The notes under the pieces were generated by a model. The model saw only the letters and a program-made list of their open reading frames with translations. It ran no database searches and was not told the DNA's origin. From an uncultured Lachnospiraceae bacterium (GTDB lineage: Bacteria > Bacillota > Clostridia > Lachnospirales > Lachnospiraceae), in the NCBI GenBank assembly GCA_947630925.1, contig CANRJM010000002.1, positions 62,001-126,000 on the forward strand: a DNA stretch of 64,000 bases. The letters are read 5' to 3'. This document shows, piece after piece, positions 17,601 to 27,761 of the stretch; within the stretch, counting starts at the first letter, position 1; the number at the start of each line of letters is the position of its first letter. The translations under genes were made by a program, and so were the position numbers.

Positions 17601-19355
17601 TTATTTAAATTTCTTATATCCGCTCTTCTTTAACTTCTTAAGACTTGCTTTCTTGATTGACTTCTTGGCAGATACCGTAATCTTCTTCTTGCAGCCCTTG
17701 AATGCACCCTTCTTAACAGATGTAATCTTAACCTTCAGAACAAGCTTTGATAACTTCTTGCAGTTGATAAATGCCTTTGCAGGAATCTTCTTCATATACT
17801 TATTCAGTTTTACCGTCTTAAGTTTTGAAGCCTTTGCAAATGCCTTTGTGCCCAATGCGCTGACCTTATATTTGCCACCGGACTTGCTAACTGTAGCAGG
17901 AACGCTTACCGTAGCCTTTTTCTTGCCCGCTTTGCTTAATCCTACTACCGTTACCGTACCATTCGTTACCTTGGTTCCATATTTGGTAGCGCCCTTTGTT
18001 ACTTTATACTTAAGATTTCCGGATGTGAATGTCTTGCCCTTTGCAACGCCAACAGCCTCGATCTTGTTAACCTGCTGCGTCTTTGTAAAGTCAATTCCGG
18101 AAACCGTAAACTTAAGCTCAATGCTGTCCTTCTGCATGGTCATTCCTTTGATGTCCTTAAACAGAACCTTTGTTCCGTCTTTCAAGTTACCATACATATT
18201 AATAGCCATCATCTGATAGTATCCATAAGTTTCAGCCGCATCCGACTTATTCTTCAGTGCTACCGTTGCAACCTGCTTACCGTCCACTATAATCTTAGCA
18301 TCTGAGAACTTCACTGCCGTCTGCGTGGTAGCAATATCCGTAGAAATATACAACATATTGTAGCCTGCTGCTTCGCCTGAGAAGTCTGCTCCACTCATCT
18401 TTACCGAATACTCTTTGCCGTTATCTGTGATCGTTGCATCTTCAAACTTCGCCGTGTATGCTCCCTTAGTAGCATATGGTGCAGTACCGCTGCCTGTCTT
18501 ATAGAACTGCGTTTTGAAATCATATGGTGTCTCTGTCTTGTCATCAAATACAAGCTTCTTTTCATTCAATCCATAACCATTTACAAATTTCTTTTTAGCA
18601 GCAGCGCTCTGATCGGAACACCATGCGTCTCTTACCAGCCAGTTTGTACCTGTCTGGAAACCGAGATAAGCGTGATACTCATGCGCCTTTGGTACCGGTG
18701 TATTAAATGCAGGCACTGGTGACGGCGATGCGGATACAGCCGGTGCAGATGCCGTTGCTGCCGGCGATGCAGTTGCCGTACCCTTATTTGATTCTATCTT
18801 CAAAGAGAAAGTAACTGCCAAAGTATCAGACCAGTTAAAGTTATCTGATGCAACTGCAGCATCTTCGCCACTTTGTCCTGTTGTCTCATTATAAAGGGCA
18901 ATTCTGAAATTGCCGTTGCTTTCCAAATCTCCATACTGTATCTTATCCTGCTTTACTGTTTCATCCTGTCCGTCACGGCTGATCTTAACATCTCCATCTA
19001 AAGAAAGATTGTAGCCGGCTTCTTTTGCAGCAGTATCCAGTCCGTTAATATCTACGGTAAACACCGTGATACCTGTTGAACTAACGCCTTCATTCGCTTT
19101 GATTGATACGGTGTACTCCTTGGTTCCCTCTTCCAGCGTAATTGCTGCATTAGAAGAAGTGACTCCCACGTCTCCGTCTCCGTCTGGATTCCATGACTGC
19201 GGTTCTCCCCAACTTCCCGCACACCATACAAGGTGAGCCGGATAGGTTGCTGTTTCATCTGCTGACGCTGTGTTCAAGGTAATTCCGCTTCCCAGTGAAA
19301 GCACCATAGCAGCGGAAAGAACCATAGACAAAGCGCTTTTAAACTGTTTTCTCAT
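17601..19355 (-). CDS. Secreted protein with two CBM-like modules and Lys-rich LRR_5/BspA-like C-terminus
   Basis: Signal peptide; second module YLGFQTGTNWLVRDAWCSDQS resembles that of 11041-12234; GTKAFAKASKLKTVKLNKYMKKIPAKAFINCKKLSKL. Confidence 0.7.
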   Translation of the reverse strand: MRKQFKSALSMVLSAAMVLSLGSGITLNTASADETATYPAHLVWCAGSWGEPQSWNPDGDGDVGVTSSNAAITLEEGTKEYTVSIKANEGVSSTGITVFTVDINGLDTAAKEAGYNLSLDGDVKISRDGQDETVKQDKIQYGDLESNGNFRIALYNETTGQSGEDAAVASDNFNWSDTLAVTFSLKIESNKGTATASPAATASAPAVSASPSPVPAFNTPVPKAHEYHAYLGFQTGTNWLVRDAWCSDQSAAAKKKFVNGYGLNEKKLVFDDKTETPYDFKTQFYKTGSGTAPYATKGAYTAKFEDATITDNGKEYSVKMSGADFSGEAAGYNMLYISTDIATTQTAVKFSDAKIIVDGKQVATVALKNKSDAAETYGYYQMMAINMYGNLKDGTKVLFKDIKGMTMQKDSIELKFTVSGIDFTKTQQVNKIEAVGVAKGKTFTSGNLKYKVTKGATKYGTKVTNGTVTVVGLSKAGKKKATVSVPATVSKSGGKYKVSALGTKAFAKASKLKTVKLNKYMKKIPAKAFINCKKLSKLVLKVKITSVKKGAFKGCKKKITVSAKKSIKKASLKKLKKSGYKKFK

Positions 19356-19621
19356 CTTATACCCTCCTTATTTTTTAATTCGCAATGATTATGAGTGCAA
19401 ATCATGTGCAAATTTTTGAACATTACAGGTCAATTATACAAAATTTTTTAAAAAATTACTAGTCCTTTTTGTAAAATTTCTTTCTTTTCCTGAATTTTTT
19501 GTCATTTTTTGGTATTTTTTTTATGTCAAACTCCGTACATAAGACTTTCTTGCTCTTTTTTTTGTAACATTTTGCTATATGATTCAAACGAAACCCTTTC
19601 CTGATAAAAACTGCTGAAGTT

Positions 19622-19669
19622 AAAAAAAGCTGACGCTTTACGATTTCTTTCGCAAAGCGTCAGCTTTTT
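19622..19669 (-). terminator. Terminator downstream of secY
   Basis: AAAAAGCTGACGCTTT ... AAAGCGTCAGCTTTTT strong stem. Confidence 0.9.
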
Positions 19670-19685
19670 CCCTGTCTGGGATGAT

Positions 19686-21023
19686 TTACTCACTGATAAA
19701 TCCTCTATAGTGACGAACCAACATCTGTGATTCAATCTGTTTTAACGTTTCCAATACAACGCCTACGATAATGATAAGCGAGGTACCGCCAAAGGAAACA
19801 TCTGCGCCAAATGCTCCTGAGAAGAAGATTGGGATAACGGCAACGATAGATAACCCAACGGCGCCGATAAATACAATGCTGTTTAATACTTTCGTCAGAT
19901 AATCTACTGTCGGCTTGCCCGGACGAATCCCCGGTACAAAACCTCCCTGCTTCTTCATATTCATGGAAACTTCCTGCGGATTAAAGGTAATGGAAGTATA
20001 GAAGTATGCAAAGAAGATTAATAAAATAACATAGATGACTAATCCCAATGTATACTTAAACTCGCCAAAACTTTCAAAATTACACCATGAGTTCTGATTT
20101 AACACTTTCAAAATCTTCTGTGTTAAAGTTGCTCCTGCGCCGGATGCCGGCTGAACTCCTGCAAAACCTGCAATAACAATCGGCATCTGGAATAATGAAC
20201 CGGCAAAAATGACCGGAATAACACCAGCGGTATTGATTTTCAGTGGAATATGAGAAGATTGTCCGCCTACTAATTTTCTGCCCTGTGTCTTTTTCGAATA
20301 CTGTACGCTGATTCTTCTTTCTCCGTCGGAAAGAATGATAATGAATACAACAGTACCAATGATAACAGCAAGAATAATCAATGCTGCTAACAAACCATTT
20401 GTCACATTCGTTGCGCCGGATACAAACTTTTCATACAGGGAAGCCATATCCTCCGGTATACGGGATACGATATTATATAAAAGAATAATGGAAATACCAT
20501 TCCCTACGCCCTTCTCTGTAATCTGCTCGCCTACCCACATCAGAAAAGCTGCGCCCGCTGTCAGCGAAACGATAATAACCGATACGGAAGTAAAGGTTAC
20601 TCCCTCGGTCAGATAACCGCCGCTGCCAAATCCGATCGCCATGGCGCCACTTTCAATCACTGACAGTAAAATGGATACATATCTGGTATATTCGGCAATT
20701 TTCTTTCTTCCTTCTTCGCCGTCCTTATGCAATTCCTCCAGACGCGGAATAGCAATGGTAAGCAGCTGCAAAATAATGGAAGCTGTAATATACGGCGTAA
20801 TATTCAGTGCAAAAATTGACATTTGTGAAAACGATCCGCCTGTCAACTGATTAAAGAAATCCAGCGAATTATTCTGCGCAAACCAATCGGATATGACCTG
20901 TGCATTGACGCCGGCTACCGGAAGCTGGCAGCCGATACGGACTACCACAAGTATCAATAACGTATATATGATCTTTTTCCTCAGATCTTTTATCTTAAAC
21001 GCATTACGGACTGTTTCAAACAT
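19686..21023 (-). CDS. secY: Preprotein translocase subunit SecY
   Basis: MFETVRNAFKIKDLRKKIIYTLLILVVVRIG; full-length SecY pattern. Confidence 0.97.
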   Translation of the reverse strand: MFETVRNAFKIKDLRKKIIYTLLILVVVRIGCQLPVAGVNAQVISDWFAQNNSLDFFNQLTGGSFSQMSIFALNITPYITASIILQLLTIAIPRLEELHKDGEEGRKKIAEYTRYVSILLSVIESGAMAIGFGSGGYLTEGVTFTSVSVIIVSLTAGAAFLMWVGEQITEKGVGNGISIILLYNIVSRIPEDMASLYEKFVSGATNVTNGLLAALIILAVIIGTVVFIIILSDGERRISVQYSKKTQGRKLVGGQSSHIPLKINTAGVIPVIFAGSLFQMPIVIAGFAGVQPASGAGATLTQKILKVLNQNSWCNFESFGEFKYTLGLVIYVILLIFFAYFYTSITFNPQEVSMNMKKQGGFVPGIRPGKPTVDYLTKVLNSIVFIGAVGLSIVAVIPIFFSGAFGADVSFGGTSLIIIVGVVLETLKQIESQMLVRHYRGFISE

Positions 21024-21024
21024 C

Positions 21025-21465
21025 CTAAATCACCTCAGCTTTTCCACCAAGAGCTTCGATTTTCTCCTTTGCACTCTTACTGAATGCATTGACCTGAACT
21101 GTGAGCTTCTTGGTTAATTCTCCATTTCCGAGTATCTTAACTCCGTCCTTCGGATGACTGATGATTCCCTGCTCCAATAATGCATCTACCGTTACAACAG
21201 CGCCGTCATCAAACTTTTCCAGTTTGTCAACGTTGATTGCAACGATTTCCTTCGAGTTAATATTGGTAAAACCTCTCTTCGGAAGACGCATATATAACGG
21301 TAACTGACCTCCTTCAAATCCCGGACGCGGCGCACCGGAACGTGCCTTCTGACCTTTATGTCCTTTACCTGCTGTTTTTCCATTTCCTGAACCGTGTCCA
21401 CGACCTTTTCTGAAGTTTCCACTGTGCTTTGATCCCTTTGCAGGGCTTAAGTTTGATAAATCCAT
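21025..21465 (-). CDS. rplO: 50S ribosomal protein L15
   Basis: [47 protein letters not shown] 21465 with AGGAGG. Confidence 0.97.
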   Translation of the reverse strand: MDLSNLSPAKGSKHSGNFRKGRGHGSGNGKTAGKGHKGQKARSGAPRPGFEGGQLPLYMRLPKRGFTNINSKEIVAINVDKLEKFDDGAVVTVDALLEQGIISHPKDGVKILGNGELTKKLTVQVNAFSKSAKEKIEALGGKAEVI

Positions 21466-21599
21466 GTTAAACCTCCTAAAACTGACGGTTGTCTCCAACC
21501 TGAATCACTAACGGGCGTATCACTGCTGCGATACAGAAAAACGCTCTGCATTTTTCCATGCAGCATCAACGGCGCTGCATACCCTCGCTACAAATTAGT

Positions 21600-21640
21600 A
21601 TTTTACCACAAAAGGCATTCTCTTGGCTAGTCCTTTTGTG
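21600..21640 (-). promoter_or_regulatory. Candidate internal promoter (extended -10 TGGTAAAAT) with adjacent perfect inverted repeat, upstream of rplO
   Basis: CACAAAAGG/CCTTTTGTG 9-bp repeat just upstream of minus-strand TAAAAT; no convincing -35. Confidence 0.4.
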
Positions 21641-21655
21641 ATAAAAACAAAAGAA

Positions 21656-21708
21656 ATAACGCGCCGGAGAAATCCAAGCAGACACTTGAACCTCCACACC
21701 GCGTTAAA
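21656..21708 (-). terminator. Candidate terminator/attenuator between rpmD and rplO
   Basis: Minus strand AACGCG...GGAG...CTCC..CGCGTT nested stem followed by ATTTCTTTTGTTTTT. Confidence 0.5.
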
Positions 21709-21721
21709 AGAATATCTATTC

Positions 21722-21904
21722 TTAGATTTCTTCTACCTTTACAAGATGTCTTACATGCCAGACCATTCCTTTCACAGCATCATTGTTCGGCAACTCAACT
21801 GTTTTTCCAATCTTTCTTAATCCTAAAGCTTCCACTGTTGCGCGATGCTTTGGAATGGCGCCAATTGTAGACTTTACTAAAGTAATTCTTAACTTATCTG
21901 CCAT
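21722..21904 (-). CDS. rpmD: 50S ribosomal protein L30
   Basis: MADKLRITLVKSTIGAIPKHRATVEALGLRKIGKTV. Confidence 0.95.
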   Translation of the reverse strand: MADKLRITLVKSTIGAIPKHRATVEALGLRKIGKTVELPNNDAVKGMVWHVRHLVKVEEI

Positions 21905-21940
21905 AATCATCCTCATTTCTGCGCTGCATTTGCGCCTCTT

Positions 21941-22450
21941 CTAACCCAAAAGTTCTTCAACAGAAATTCCACGAGCTTTCGCAACCTCTTCCGGGGTCTT
22001 TAAGTTCTTTAAACCTTCGAGCGCTGCAAGTACGACATTCTGTTTATTATTCGAACCAAGCGACTTTGTACGAATATTTTTATATCCTGCAAGCTCAAGC
22101 ACGGAACGGACAGGGCCACCTGCGATAATCCCTGTACCTTCCGGGGCTCTCTTGATCAAAACGGAAGCGCTGCCAAAGTTACCGGTAAAGTCATGAGGTA
22201 CACTTCCATTATCATCTCTCGGAACTTCTACTAAATTCTTGGTAGCCGCCTCTTTTCCTTTACGGATAGCTTCCGGAATTTCAGTCGCTTTACCAAGTCC
22301 TACACCTACATGTCCGTTTTTATCGCCAACGACTACTAATGCAGTAAACCGCATATTGCGTCCACCCTTAACAACCTTGGTAACGCGCTTAATGGTTACT
22401 ACGTCATCTTCCAGCTCTAAGTTGTCAGCATCAATAATTGTACGTTTCAT
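21941..22450 (-). CDS. rpsE: 30S ribosomal protein S5
   Basis: [30 protein letters not shown]. Confidence 0.97.
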   Translation of the reverse strand: MKRTIIDADNLELEDDVVTIKRVTKVVKGGRNMRFTALVVVGDKNGHVGVGLGKATEIPEAIRKGKEAATKNLVEVPRDDNGSVPHDFTGNFGSASVLIKRAPEGTGIIAGGPVRSVLELAGYKNIRTKSLGSNNKQNVVLAALEGLKNLKTPEEVAKARGISVEELLG

Positions 22451-22474
22451 GCGTTGTTCTTCTCCTTTCTAATC

Positions 22475-22843
22475 TTAAAATTCCAGGCCTGCTTCTCTTG
22501 CTGCATCAGCTAAAGCTTTAATCTTACCCTGATATATGAAACCGCCTCTGTCAAAGACTACACTTTTAATCCCTTTCTCTAATGCTCTCCCGGCAATGAC
22601 CTCACCGAGTTTTGCAGCCGCTGCTACATTATTTGTCTTCTCTAAATCTGCATTGACCTCTTTCTGGAGAGTGCATGCTGATACTAAAGTATGTTGGGCC
22701 GTATCGTCAATAATCTGAGCGTACATATGATTATTACTTCTAAATACAGCTAAACGTGGTCTCTCGGCTGTACCGGAAAGACGATTACGGACTTTCATGT
22801 GCTTTTTCACACGAACTTCTGCTCTTGACTGTTTCTTAATCAT
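22475..22843 (-). CDS. rplR: 50S ribosomal protein L18
   Basis: [27 protein letters not shown]. Confidence 0.97.
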   Translation of the reverse strand: MIKKQSRAEVRVKKHMKVRNRLSGTAERPRLAVFRSNNHMYAQIIDDTAQHTLVSACTLQKEVNADLEKTNNVAAAAKLGEVIAGRALEKGIKSVVFDRGGFIYQGKIKALADAAREAGLEF

Positions 22844-22862
22844 CGTATTATCACTCCTTTAA

Positions 22863-23405
22863 TTATTTTTTACCTGTCTTACCAACTTTACGTCTAATAA
22901 CTTCATCAGCATACTTGATACCCTTGCCCTTATAAGGTTCCGGAGCTCTCTTCTCTCTGATTTCAGCAGCGTATTGGCCAACTTTTTCTTTATCAATTCC
23001 TTTTACAATAATCTTATTCTGTCCCTCTACAACAACTTCAAGCCCTTCCGGATCTTCCATCTCAACCGGATGAGAATATCCCAGGGAAAGAACTAATGTC
23101 TTTCCTTTTTTCTGAGCCCTGTAACCAACGCCGTTTACCTCGAGCTCTTTTGAATATCCCTCTGTTACTCCAATCACCATGTTGTAAATCAGGGTTCTTG
23201 TCAGACCATGTAAAGATTTCATCTTCTTTAAATCGTTTGGACGGGAAACCGTAATCTCTTCGCCGTCTTTTTTAATTTCCATTTCCGCAGGTAATACTCT
23301 TTCCAGAGTCCCCTTCGGACCTTTTACAGTCACTTTATTATTTTCTGCAATATCCACCGTAACTCCCGATGGTATCGCGATAGGCATTTTTCCGATTCGT
23401 GACAT
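22863..23405 (-). CDS. rplF: 50S ribosomal protein L6
   Basis: [44 protein letters not shown]. Confidence 0.97.
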   Translation of the reverse strand: MSRIGKMPIAIPSGVTVDIAENNKVTVKGPKGTLERVLPAEMEIKKDGEEITVSRPNDLKKMKSLHGLTRTLIYNMVIGVTEGYSKELEVNGVGYRAQKKGKTLVLSLGYSHPVEMEDPEGLEVVVEGQNKIIVKGIDKEKVGQYAAEIREKRAPEPYKGKGIKYADEVIRRKVGKTGKK

Positions 23406-23464
23406 GCCGTACACCTCCATATTCCTGGTAATGAAGCGATTCGCATTGCTTTATCCGAAAATAA

Positions 23465-23866
23465 CTACCAGACAAACGCAAGCACCTCGCCGCCAACATT
23501 TTCTTTTCTAGCTTCCTTATCTGTCATAACGCCCTTGTTTGTAGAAACAATGGCAATACCCAAGCCGCCGAGAACACGTGGAAGCTCATCCTTTCCGGCG
23601 TAAACACGAAGTCCCGGCTTAGAAATCCTCTTTAAACCTGTAATGATCTTATCATTCTTATCTACGCCATATTTTAACGTGATATGAATCATCTTGATAC
23701 CATCAACGTCAATCATATCATATTTACTGATGTATCCTTCTTTTAAAAGAATATCTGCAATAGAAATCTTCATTTTTGAGCTGGGTACATCTACTGTATC
23801 ATGCTTTGCAGTATTTGCGTTACGAATTCTTGTAAGCATATCTGCAATAGGATCGCTCGTCATCAT
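23465..23866 (-). CDS. rpsH: 30S ribosomal protein S8
   Basis: [25 protein letters not shown]. Confidence 0.97.
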   Translation of the reverse strand: MMTSDPIADMLTRIRNANTAKHDTVDVPSSKMKISIADILLKEGYISKYDMIDVDGIKMIHITLKYGVDKNDKIITGLKRISKPGLRVYAGKDELPRVLGGLGIAIVSTNKGVMTDKEARKENVGGEVLAFVW

Positions 23867-23881
23867 CTTAGTTTTACCTCC

Positions 23882-24067
23882 TTACCAGCTTGCTTTTTTC
23901 ACGCCTGGAATCTGTCCTTTATAAGCCAACTCACGGAAGCAGATTCTGCAAATTCCGTATTTTCTCAAATAAGCATGTGGACGACCACAAATTCTGCAGC
24001 GGCTATACTCTCTTGTGGAGAATTTTGCTTTGCGCTGCTGCTTTACTTTCATAGAAGTCTTAGCCAT
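23882..24067 (-). CDS. rpsZ: 30S ribosomal protein S14, zinc-binding type
   Basis: 61 aa with [38 protein letters not shown] (CxxC...CxxC). Confidence 0.97.
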   Translation of the reverse strand: MAKTSMKVKQQRKAKFSTREYSRCRICGRPHAYLRKYGICRICFRELAYKGQIPGVKKASW

Positions 24068-24079
24068 GAAATTCCCTCC

Positions 24080-24619
24080 TTATTTCTTAAACGGCATACC
24101 GAACTGTGTTAATAATTCACGAGCCTCTTCGTCAGTCCTGGCGGTTGTAACCACGATCACATCCATACCTCTGACTTTGTCTACTTTGTCGTATTCGATT
24201 TCAGGGAAAATCAACTGTTCCCTGATACCAAGTGCATAGTTTCCTCTTCCGTCAAATGCATTTGGATTGACACCTCTAAAGTCACGCACGCGCGGTAAGG
24301 CTAAATTCACAAGACGATCCAAAAATTCATACATCTTGTTGCCTCTTAAAGTTACCTTACAGCCTATTGCCATTCCTTCTCTCAGCTTAAAGTTAGCGAT
24401 AGAATGCTTCGCCTTCGTTGGAACAGGCTTCTGGCCTGTGATGATTTCTAACTCAGACATGGCTGAATCAAGAACCTTTGAATTTTCTTTTGCTTCGCCA
24501 ACACCCATGTTGACAACAATCTTTGCAAGCTTTGGCACCTGCAGCACATTTTTATAACCGAACTTTTTCATCATTGCGTCAATGATTTCGTTCTGATAAG
24601 TTTCTTTTAAACGAGTCAA
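24080..24619 (-). CDS. rplE: 50S ribosomal protein L5
   Basis: [37 protein letters not shown]. Confidence 0.97.
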   Translation of the reverse strand: MTRLKETYQNEIIDAMMKKFGYKNVLQVPKLAKIVVNMGVGEAKENSKVLDSAMSELEIITGQKPVPTKAKHSIANFKLREGMAIGCKVTLRGNKMYEFLDRLVNLALPRVRDFRGVNPNAFDGRGNYALGIREQLIFPEIEYDKVDKVRGMDVIVVTTARTDEEARELLTQFGMPFKK

Positions 24620-24643
24620 TTGAAAAATCCTCCTTTCTCAAAA

Positions 24644-24958
24644 TTAGTCGATCACTTCGCCGGTTGCTTTTGCATAACGTACTTTTTTGCCGTTTTCAAA
24701 TTTGAATCCTACACGGGAAGCTTTGCCTTTGCTAACGTACATCACGTTAGACATATCGATAGGAGCTGACTGCTGTACAATCCCGCCCTGCGGGTTTGTC
24801 TGGCTCGGTTTTGTATGTTTTGTAACCTGATTGATTCCTTCAATGATAACCTTACCCTTTTTTACAGCCGTTACTTTACCTTCTCTGCCTTTATCTTTAC
24901 CGGTAATCACCTTGACGGTATCACCCTTTTTAATCTTGCTGGTTGCCACTTCTGACAC
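24644..24958 (-). CDS. rplX: 50S ribosomal protein L24
   Basis: [21 protein letters not shown] (KOW). Confidence 0.97.
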   Translation of the reverse strand: MSEVATSKIKKGDTVKVITGKDKGREGKVTAVKKGKVIIEGINQVTKHTKPSQTNPQGGIVQQSAPIDMSNVMYVSKGKASRVGFKFENGKKVRYAKATGEVID

Positions 24959-24962
24959 CTCC

Positions 24963-25331
24963 TTATAACACTTCTGGCGCTAATGAAACGATTTTCATGA
25001 ACTGTTTGTCTCTTAATTCTCTGGCGACTGGTCCAAAGATACGAGTTCCTCTTGGCGTCTTATCTTCGCGAATAATAACTGCCGCATTCTCATCAAAACG
25101 AATATATGAACCATCCGGACGGCGAGTCTTATTTACCGTACGAACGACAACTGCTTTTACAACATCGCCCTTCTTTACAACACCGCCTGGCGTTGCATCT
25201 TTGACAGAAGCAACGATAATATCGCCAACATGTGCATATCTTCTGACCGAACCGCCCATAACTCTGATACAAAGAAGTTCCTTAGCGCCTGTATTATCAG
25301 CTACTTTAAGTCTTGATTCCTGCTGTACCAT
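24963..25331 (-). CDS. rplN: 50S ribosomal protein L14
   Basis: [27 protein letters not shown]; start set at ATG 25331. Confidence 0.97.
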   Translation of the reverse strand: MVQQESRLKVADNTGAKELLCIRVMGGSVRRYAHVGDIIVASVKDATPGGVVKKGDVVKAVVVRTVNKTRRPDGSYIRFDENAAVIIREDKTPRGTRIFGPVARELRDKQFMKIVSLAPEVL

Positions 25332-25355
25332 AATTACCTCCCTATCCTGCAAAAA

Positions 25356-25610
25356 TTATTTTGCTCTTTCAATGATTTCTACAAGTCTCCATCTTTTATC
25401 CTTGGACAATGGTCTTGTCTCCATAACCCTTACTCTGTCACCGATCCTGCATGTATTTTCTTCATCATGCGCTTTTAACTTATACGTTCTCTTAATGATT
25501 TTATTGTAAAGTGGATGCTTCACGTTATCGACTACTGCAACAACAACTGTCTTATCCATCTTATCGCTGACAACTTTACCTACACGAGTCTTTCTAAGAT
25601 TTCTCTCCAC
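25356..25610 (-). CDS. rpsQ: 30S ribosomal protein S17 (GTG start)
   Basis: (V/M)[26 protein letters not shown] at 25610 preceded by AAAGGAGG. Confidence 0.95.
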   Translation of the reverse strand: MERNLRKTRVGKVVSDKMDKTVVVAVVDNVKHPLYNKIIKRTYKLKAHDEENTCRIGDRVRVMETRPLSKDKRWRLVEIIERAK

Positions 25611-25653
25611 GGTCGTGTCCTCCTTTCCATGTTGTAAATGAAACAAAGCTCAA

Positions 25654-25863
25654 TTAATTCTGCGCTGCTGCGAGCACTGTCTGAATCCTTGCGATATTCT
25701 TCTTGACTTCTTTGATTCTGCTTGTATTATCCAACTGGTTTGTTGCATTCTGGAATCTTAAATTGAAAAGCTCCTTTTTGGCTGCAACTAAATCTTCATT
25801 TAACTCTGCAACAGATTTCCCTTTTAACTCTTCCATAAACTGCTTACTCTTCACTGCCCGCAC
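25654..25863 (-). CDS. rpmC: 50S ribosomal protein L29
   Basis: [39 protein letters not shown]. Confidence 0.97.
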   Translation of the reverse strand: MRAVKSKQFMEELKGKSVAELNEDLVAAKKELFNLRFQNATNQLDNTSRIKEVKKNIARIQTVLAAAQN

Positions 25864-26281
25864 CTCCTTCTAAGTCTGCGCGAGATACCACCTTACATTT
25901 GATTGGCAACTTGTGTGTTGCAAGACGTAAGGCTTCTCTTGCCACCTCTTCGGATACGCCTGAAATCTCGAACATTACGCGACCAGGCTTTACAACTGCT
26001 ACCCAGTATTCCACTGCACCTTTACCTTTACCCATTCGAGTTTCAGCAGGCGTCTTTGTTACCGGCTTATCCGGAAAGATTTTAATCCAAACCTTACCGC
26101 CACGCTTGATATAACGAGTCATGGCTATACGGGCTGCTTCTATCTGATTGGACTTAATCCATGCCGGCTCTAAAGCTACAATACCATACTCGCCGTATGT
26201 GATCTTATTTCCTCTGAGCGCTTTTCCTGTCATTCTACCGCGGAACTGCTTACGATGTTTTACTCTCTTTGGCATTAACAT
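25844..26281 (-). CDS. rplP: 50S ribosomal protein L16
   Basis: [23 protein letters not shown]; 20-nt overlap with rpmC start. Confidence 0.97.
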   Translation of the reverse strand: MLMPKRVKHRKQFRGRMTGKALRGNKITYGEYGIVALEPAWIKSNQIEAARIAMTRYIKRGGKVWIKIFPDKPVTKTPAETRMGKGKGAVEYWVAVVKPGRVMFEISGVSEEVAREALRLATHKLPIKCKVVSRADLEGGAGSEE

Positions 26282-26949
26282 TATTTATCGCTCCCTTCCT
26301 TTTCAGCATTTTTCTTGGCTGGAAGTACTTCGCCGTTGTATATCCATACTTTTACGCCAATTTTGCCGTAAGTTGTATCAGCTTCAGCAAAACCGTAATC
26401 AATATCAGCACGCAATGTCTGAAGCGGAATATTTCCTTCGCTGTAGAACTCTGTACGAGCCATATCCGCTCCGCCAAGACGTCCTGAGCAGGATGCCTTG
26501 ATTCCCTTTGCGCCTGTCTTTATGCTTCTGCTCATGGCAGACTTCATGGCACGGCGGAAAGAAACACGGTTTTCCAACTGCTGAGCAATGTTTTCTGCTA
26601 CTAACTGTGCGTGTTTATCAGGGTTCTTGATATCCATAATTTTAATATCAAGCGCAACCTTTCTATCCAACACTTTTACTAATTCTTTCTTTAAATTCTC
26701 AATCTCAGCTCCGCCCTTACCAATCACAAAACCAGGCTTAGCTGTATGGATGATTACCCTTACCTTTTCAGCGGGTCTCTCAATCTCAATCCTTGAAATA
26801 CCGGCGCTGTATAATTTTTTCTTCACAAATTCTCTAATTTTGTAATCTTCTACCAGAAAATCTGCAAAATTATCTTCTGCATACCAATTAGAATCCCAGT
26901 CACTGATAATGCCGACTCTTAAACCATGAGGATTAACTTTCTGTCCCAT
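26281..26949 (-). CDS. rpsC: 30S ribosomal protein S3
   Basis: [26 protein letters not shown] domain VIGKGGAEI. Confidence 0.97.
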   Translation of the reverse strand: MGQKVNPHGLRVGIISDWDSNWYAEDNFADFLVEDYKIREFVKKKLYSAGISRIEIERPAEKVRVIIHTAKPGFVIGKGGAEIENLKKELVKVLDRKVALDIKIMDIKNPDKHAQLVAENIAQQLENRVSFRRAMKSAMSRSIKTGAKGIKASCSGRLGGADMARTEFYSEGNIPLQTLRADIDYGFAEADTTYGKIGVKVWIYNGEVLPAKKNAEKEGSDK

Positions 26950-26978
26950 TTTAATCTCCTTTCATAGACCATTTATTT

Positions 26979-27368
26979 CTAACGCTCATTCAGAATAATC
27001 GTGATATGACTCATTCTCTTCTCGATACGATAAGCCCTGCCCTGAGCTCTTGGTCTGATTCTCTTCATTGTCGGTCCTTTATTTGCAAAACACTCTTCAA
27101 TATATAAATCTGTCGGATTCATACCGTTATTATTCTCAGCATTTGCAACCGCAGACTGTAATAACTTTAAAATGATACTGGAGGCATATCTCGGGTTGTA
27201 AGATAAAATTCCGATTGCCGTCTCCACATCTTTGCCTCTGATGGCATCTAATACATAACAAGCCTTCTGAACAGAAACTCTTGCATAAGATAACTTTGCA
27301 GAAGGTCTGGTATCTCTCTGGTTCTCATTTCTCTCTCTCTTAATTTGAGATCTGTGTCCCTTTGCCAT
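26979..27368 (-). CDS. rplV: 50S ribosomal protein L22
   Basis: RDTRPSAKLSYARVSVQKACYVLDAIRGK; RAQGRAYRIEKRMSHITIIL. Confidence 0.97.
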   Translation of the reverse strand: MAKGHRSQIKRERNENQRDTRPSAKLSYARVSVQKACYVLDAIRGKDVETAIGILSYNPRYASSIILKLLQSAVANAENNNGMNPTDLYIEECFANKGPTMKRIRPRAQGRAYRIEKRMSHITIILNER

Positions 27369-27418
27369 TATTGAAGCCTCCTTTCAAATTTTTGCTTATT
27401 TCACGGATTACCGTTGTA

Positions 27419-27697
27419 CTATTTTCTTCCCTTTTTCTCATCTTTACCATGACCTCTGTAGGTTCTTGTAGAAACAAACTCGCCCAGCTTATGTCCTACC
27501 ATGTCTTCGGTAACATATACCGGCACATGCTTTCTTCCATCATGCACTGCAAATGTCAAACCTACAAATGATGGGAAAATAGTGGAACGGCGAGACCATG
27601 TCTTGATAACCTGCTTGTCGCCGGATGCCACCGCGGCATCTACCTTTTTCAGAAGGCTTTTATCAGCGAAAGGTCCTTTCTTTAATGAACGTGCCAT
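27419..27697 (-). CDS. rpsS: 30S ribosomal protein S19
   Basis: [35 protein letters not shown]. Confidence 0.97.
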   Translation of the reverse strand: MARSLKKGPFADKSLLKKVDAAVASGDKQVIKTWSRRSTIFPSFVGLTFAVHDGRKHVPVYVTEDMVGHKLGEFVSTRTYRGHGKDEKKGRK

Positions 27698-27761
27698 TGT
27701 ATCCTCCATTCTGCCGGATATTCCGGCTATTCCTAACTCCTGTCTGCTATTTCCTATCTGT

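Noticed and set aside
17653-18216. 187-aa plus-strand ORF opposite the 17601-19355 gene
   Set aside because: Lies antisense to a Lys-rich coding region, whose low-complexity codons readily give open antisense frames; no RBS or recognisable domain.
11041-19355. Cellulosome components
   Set aside because: No dockerin duplicated Ca-binding motif and no cohesin domain found; C-termini are Lys-rich Fn3-like or LRR-like modules instead.
24943-25509. 188-aa plus-strand ORF opposite rplN/rpsQ
   Set aside because: Fully antisense to ribosomal protein genes; composition is not protein-like.
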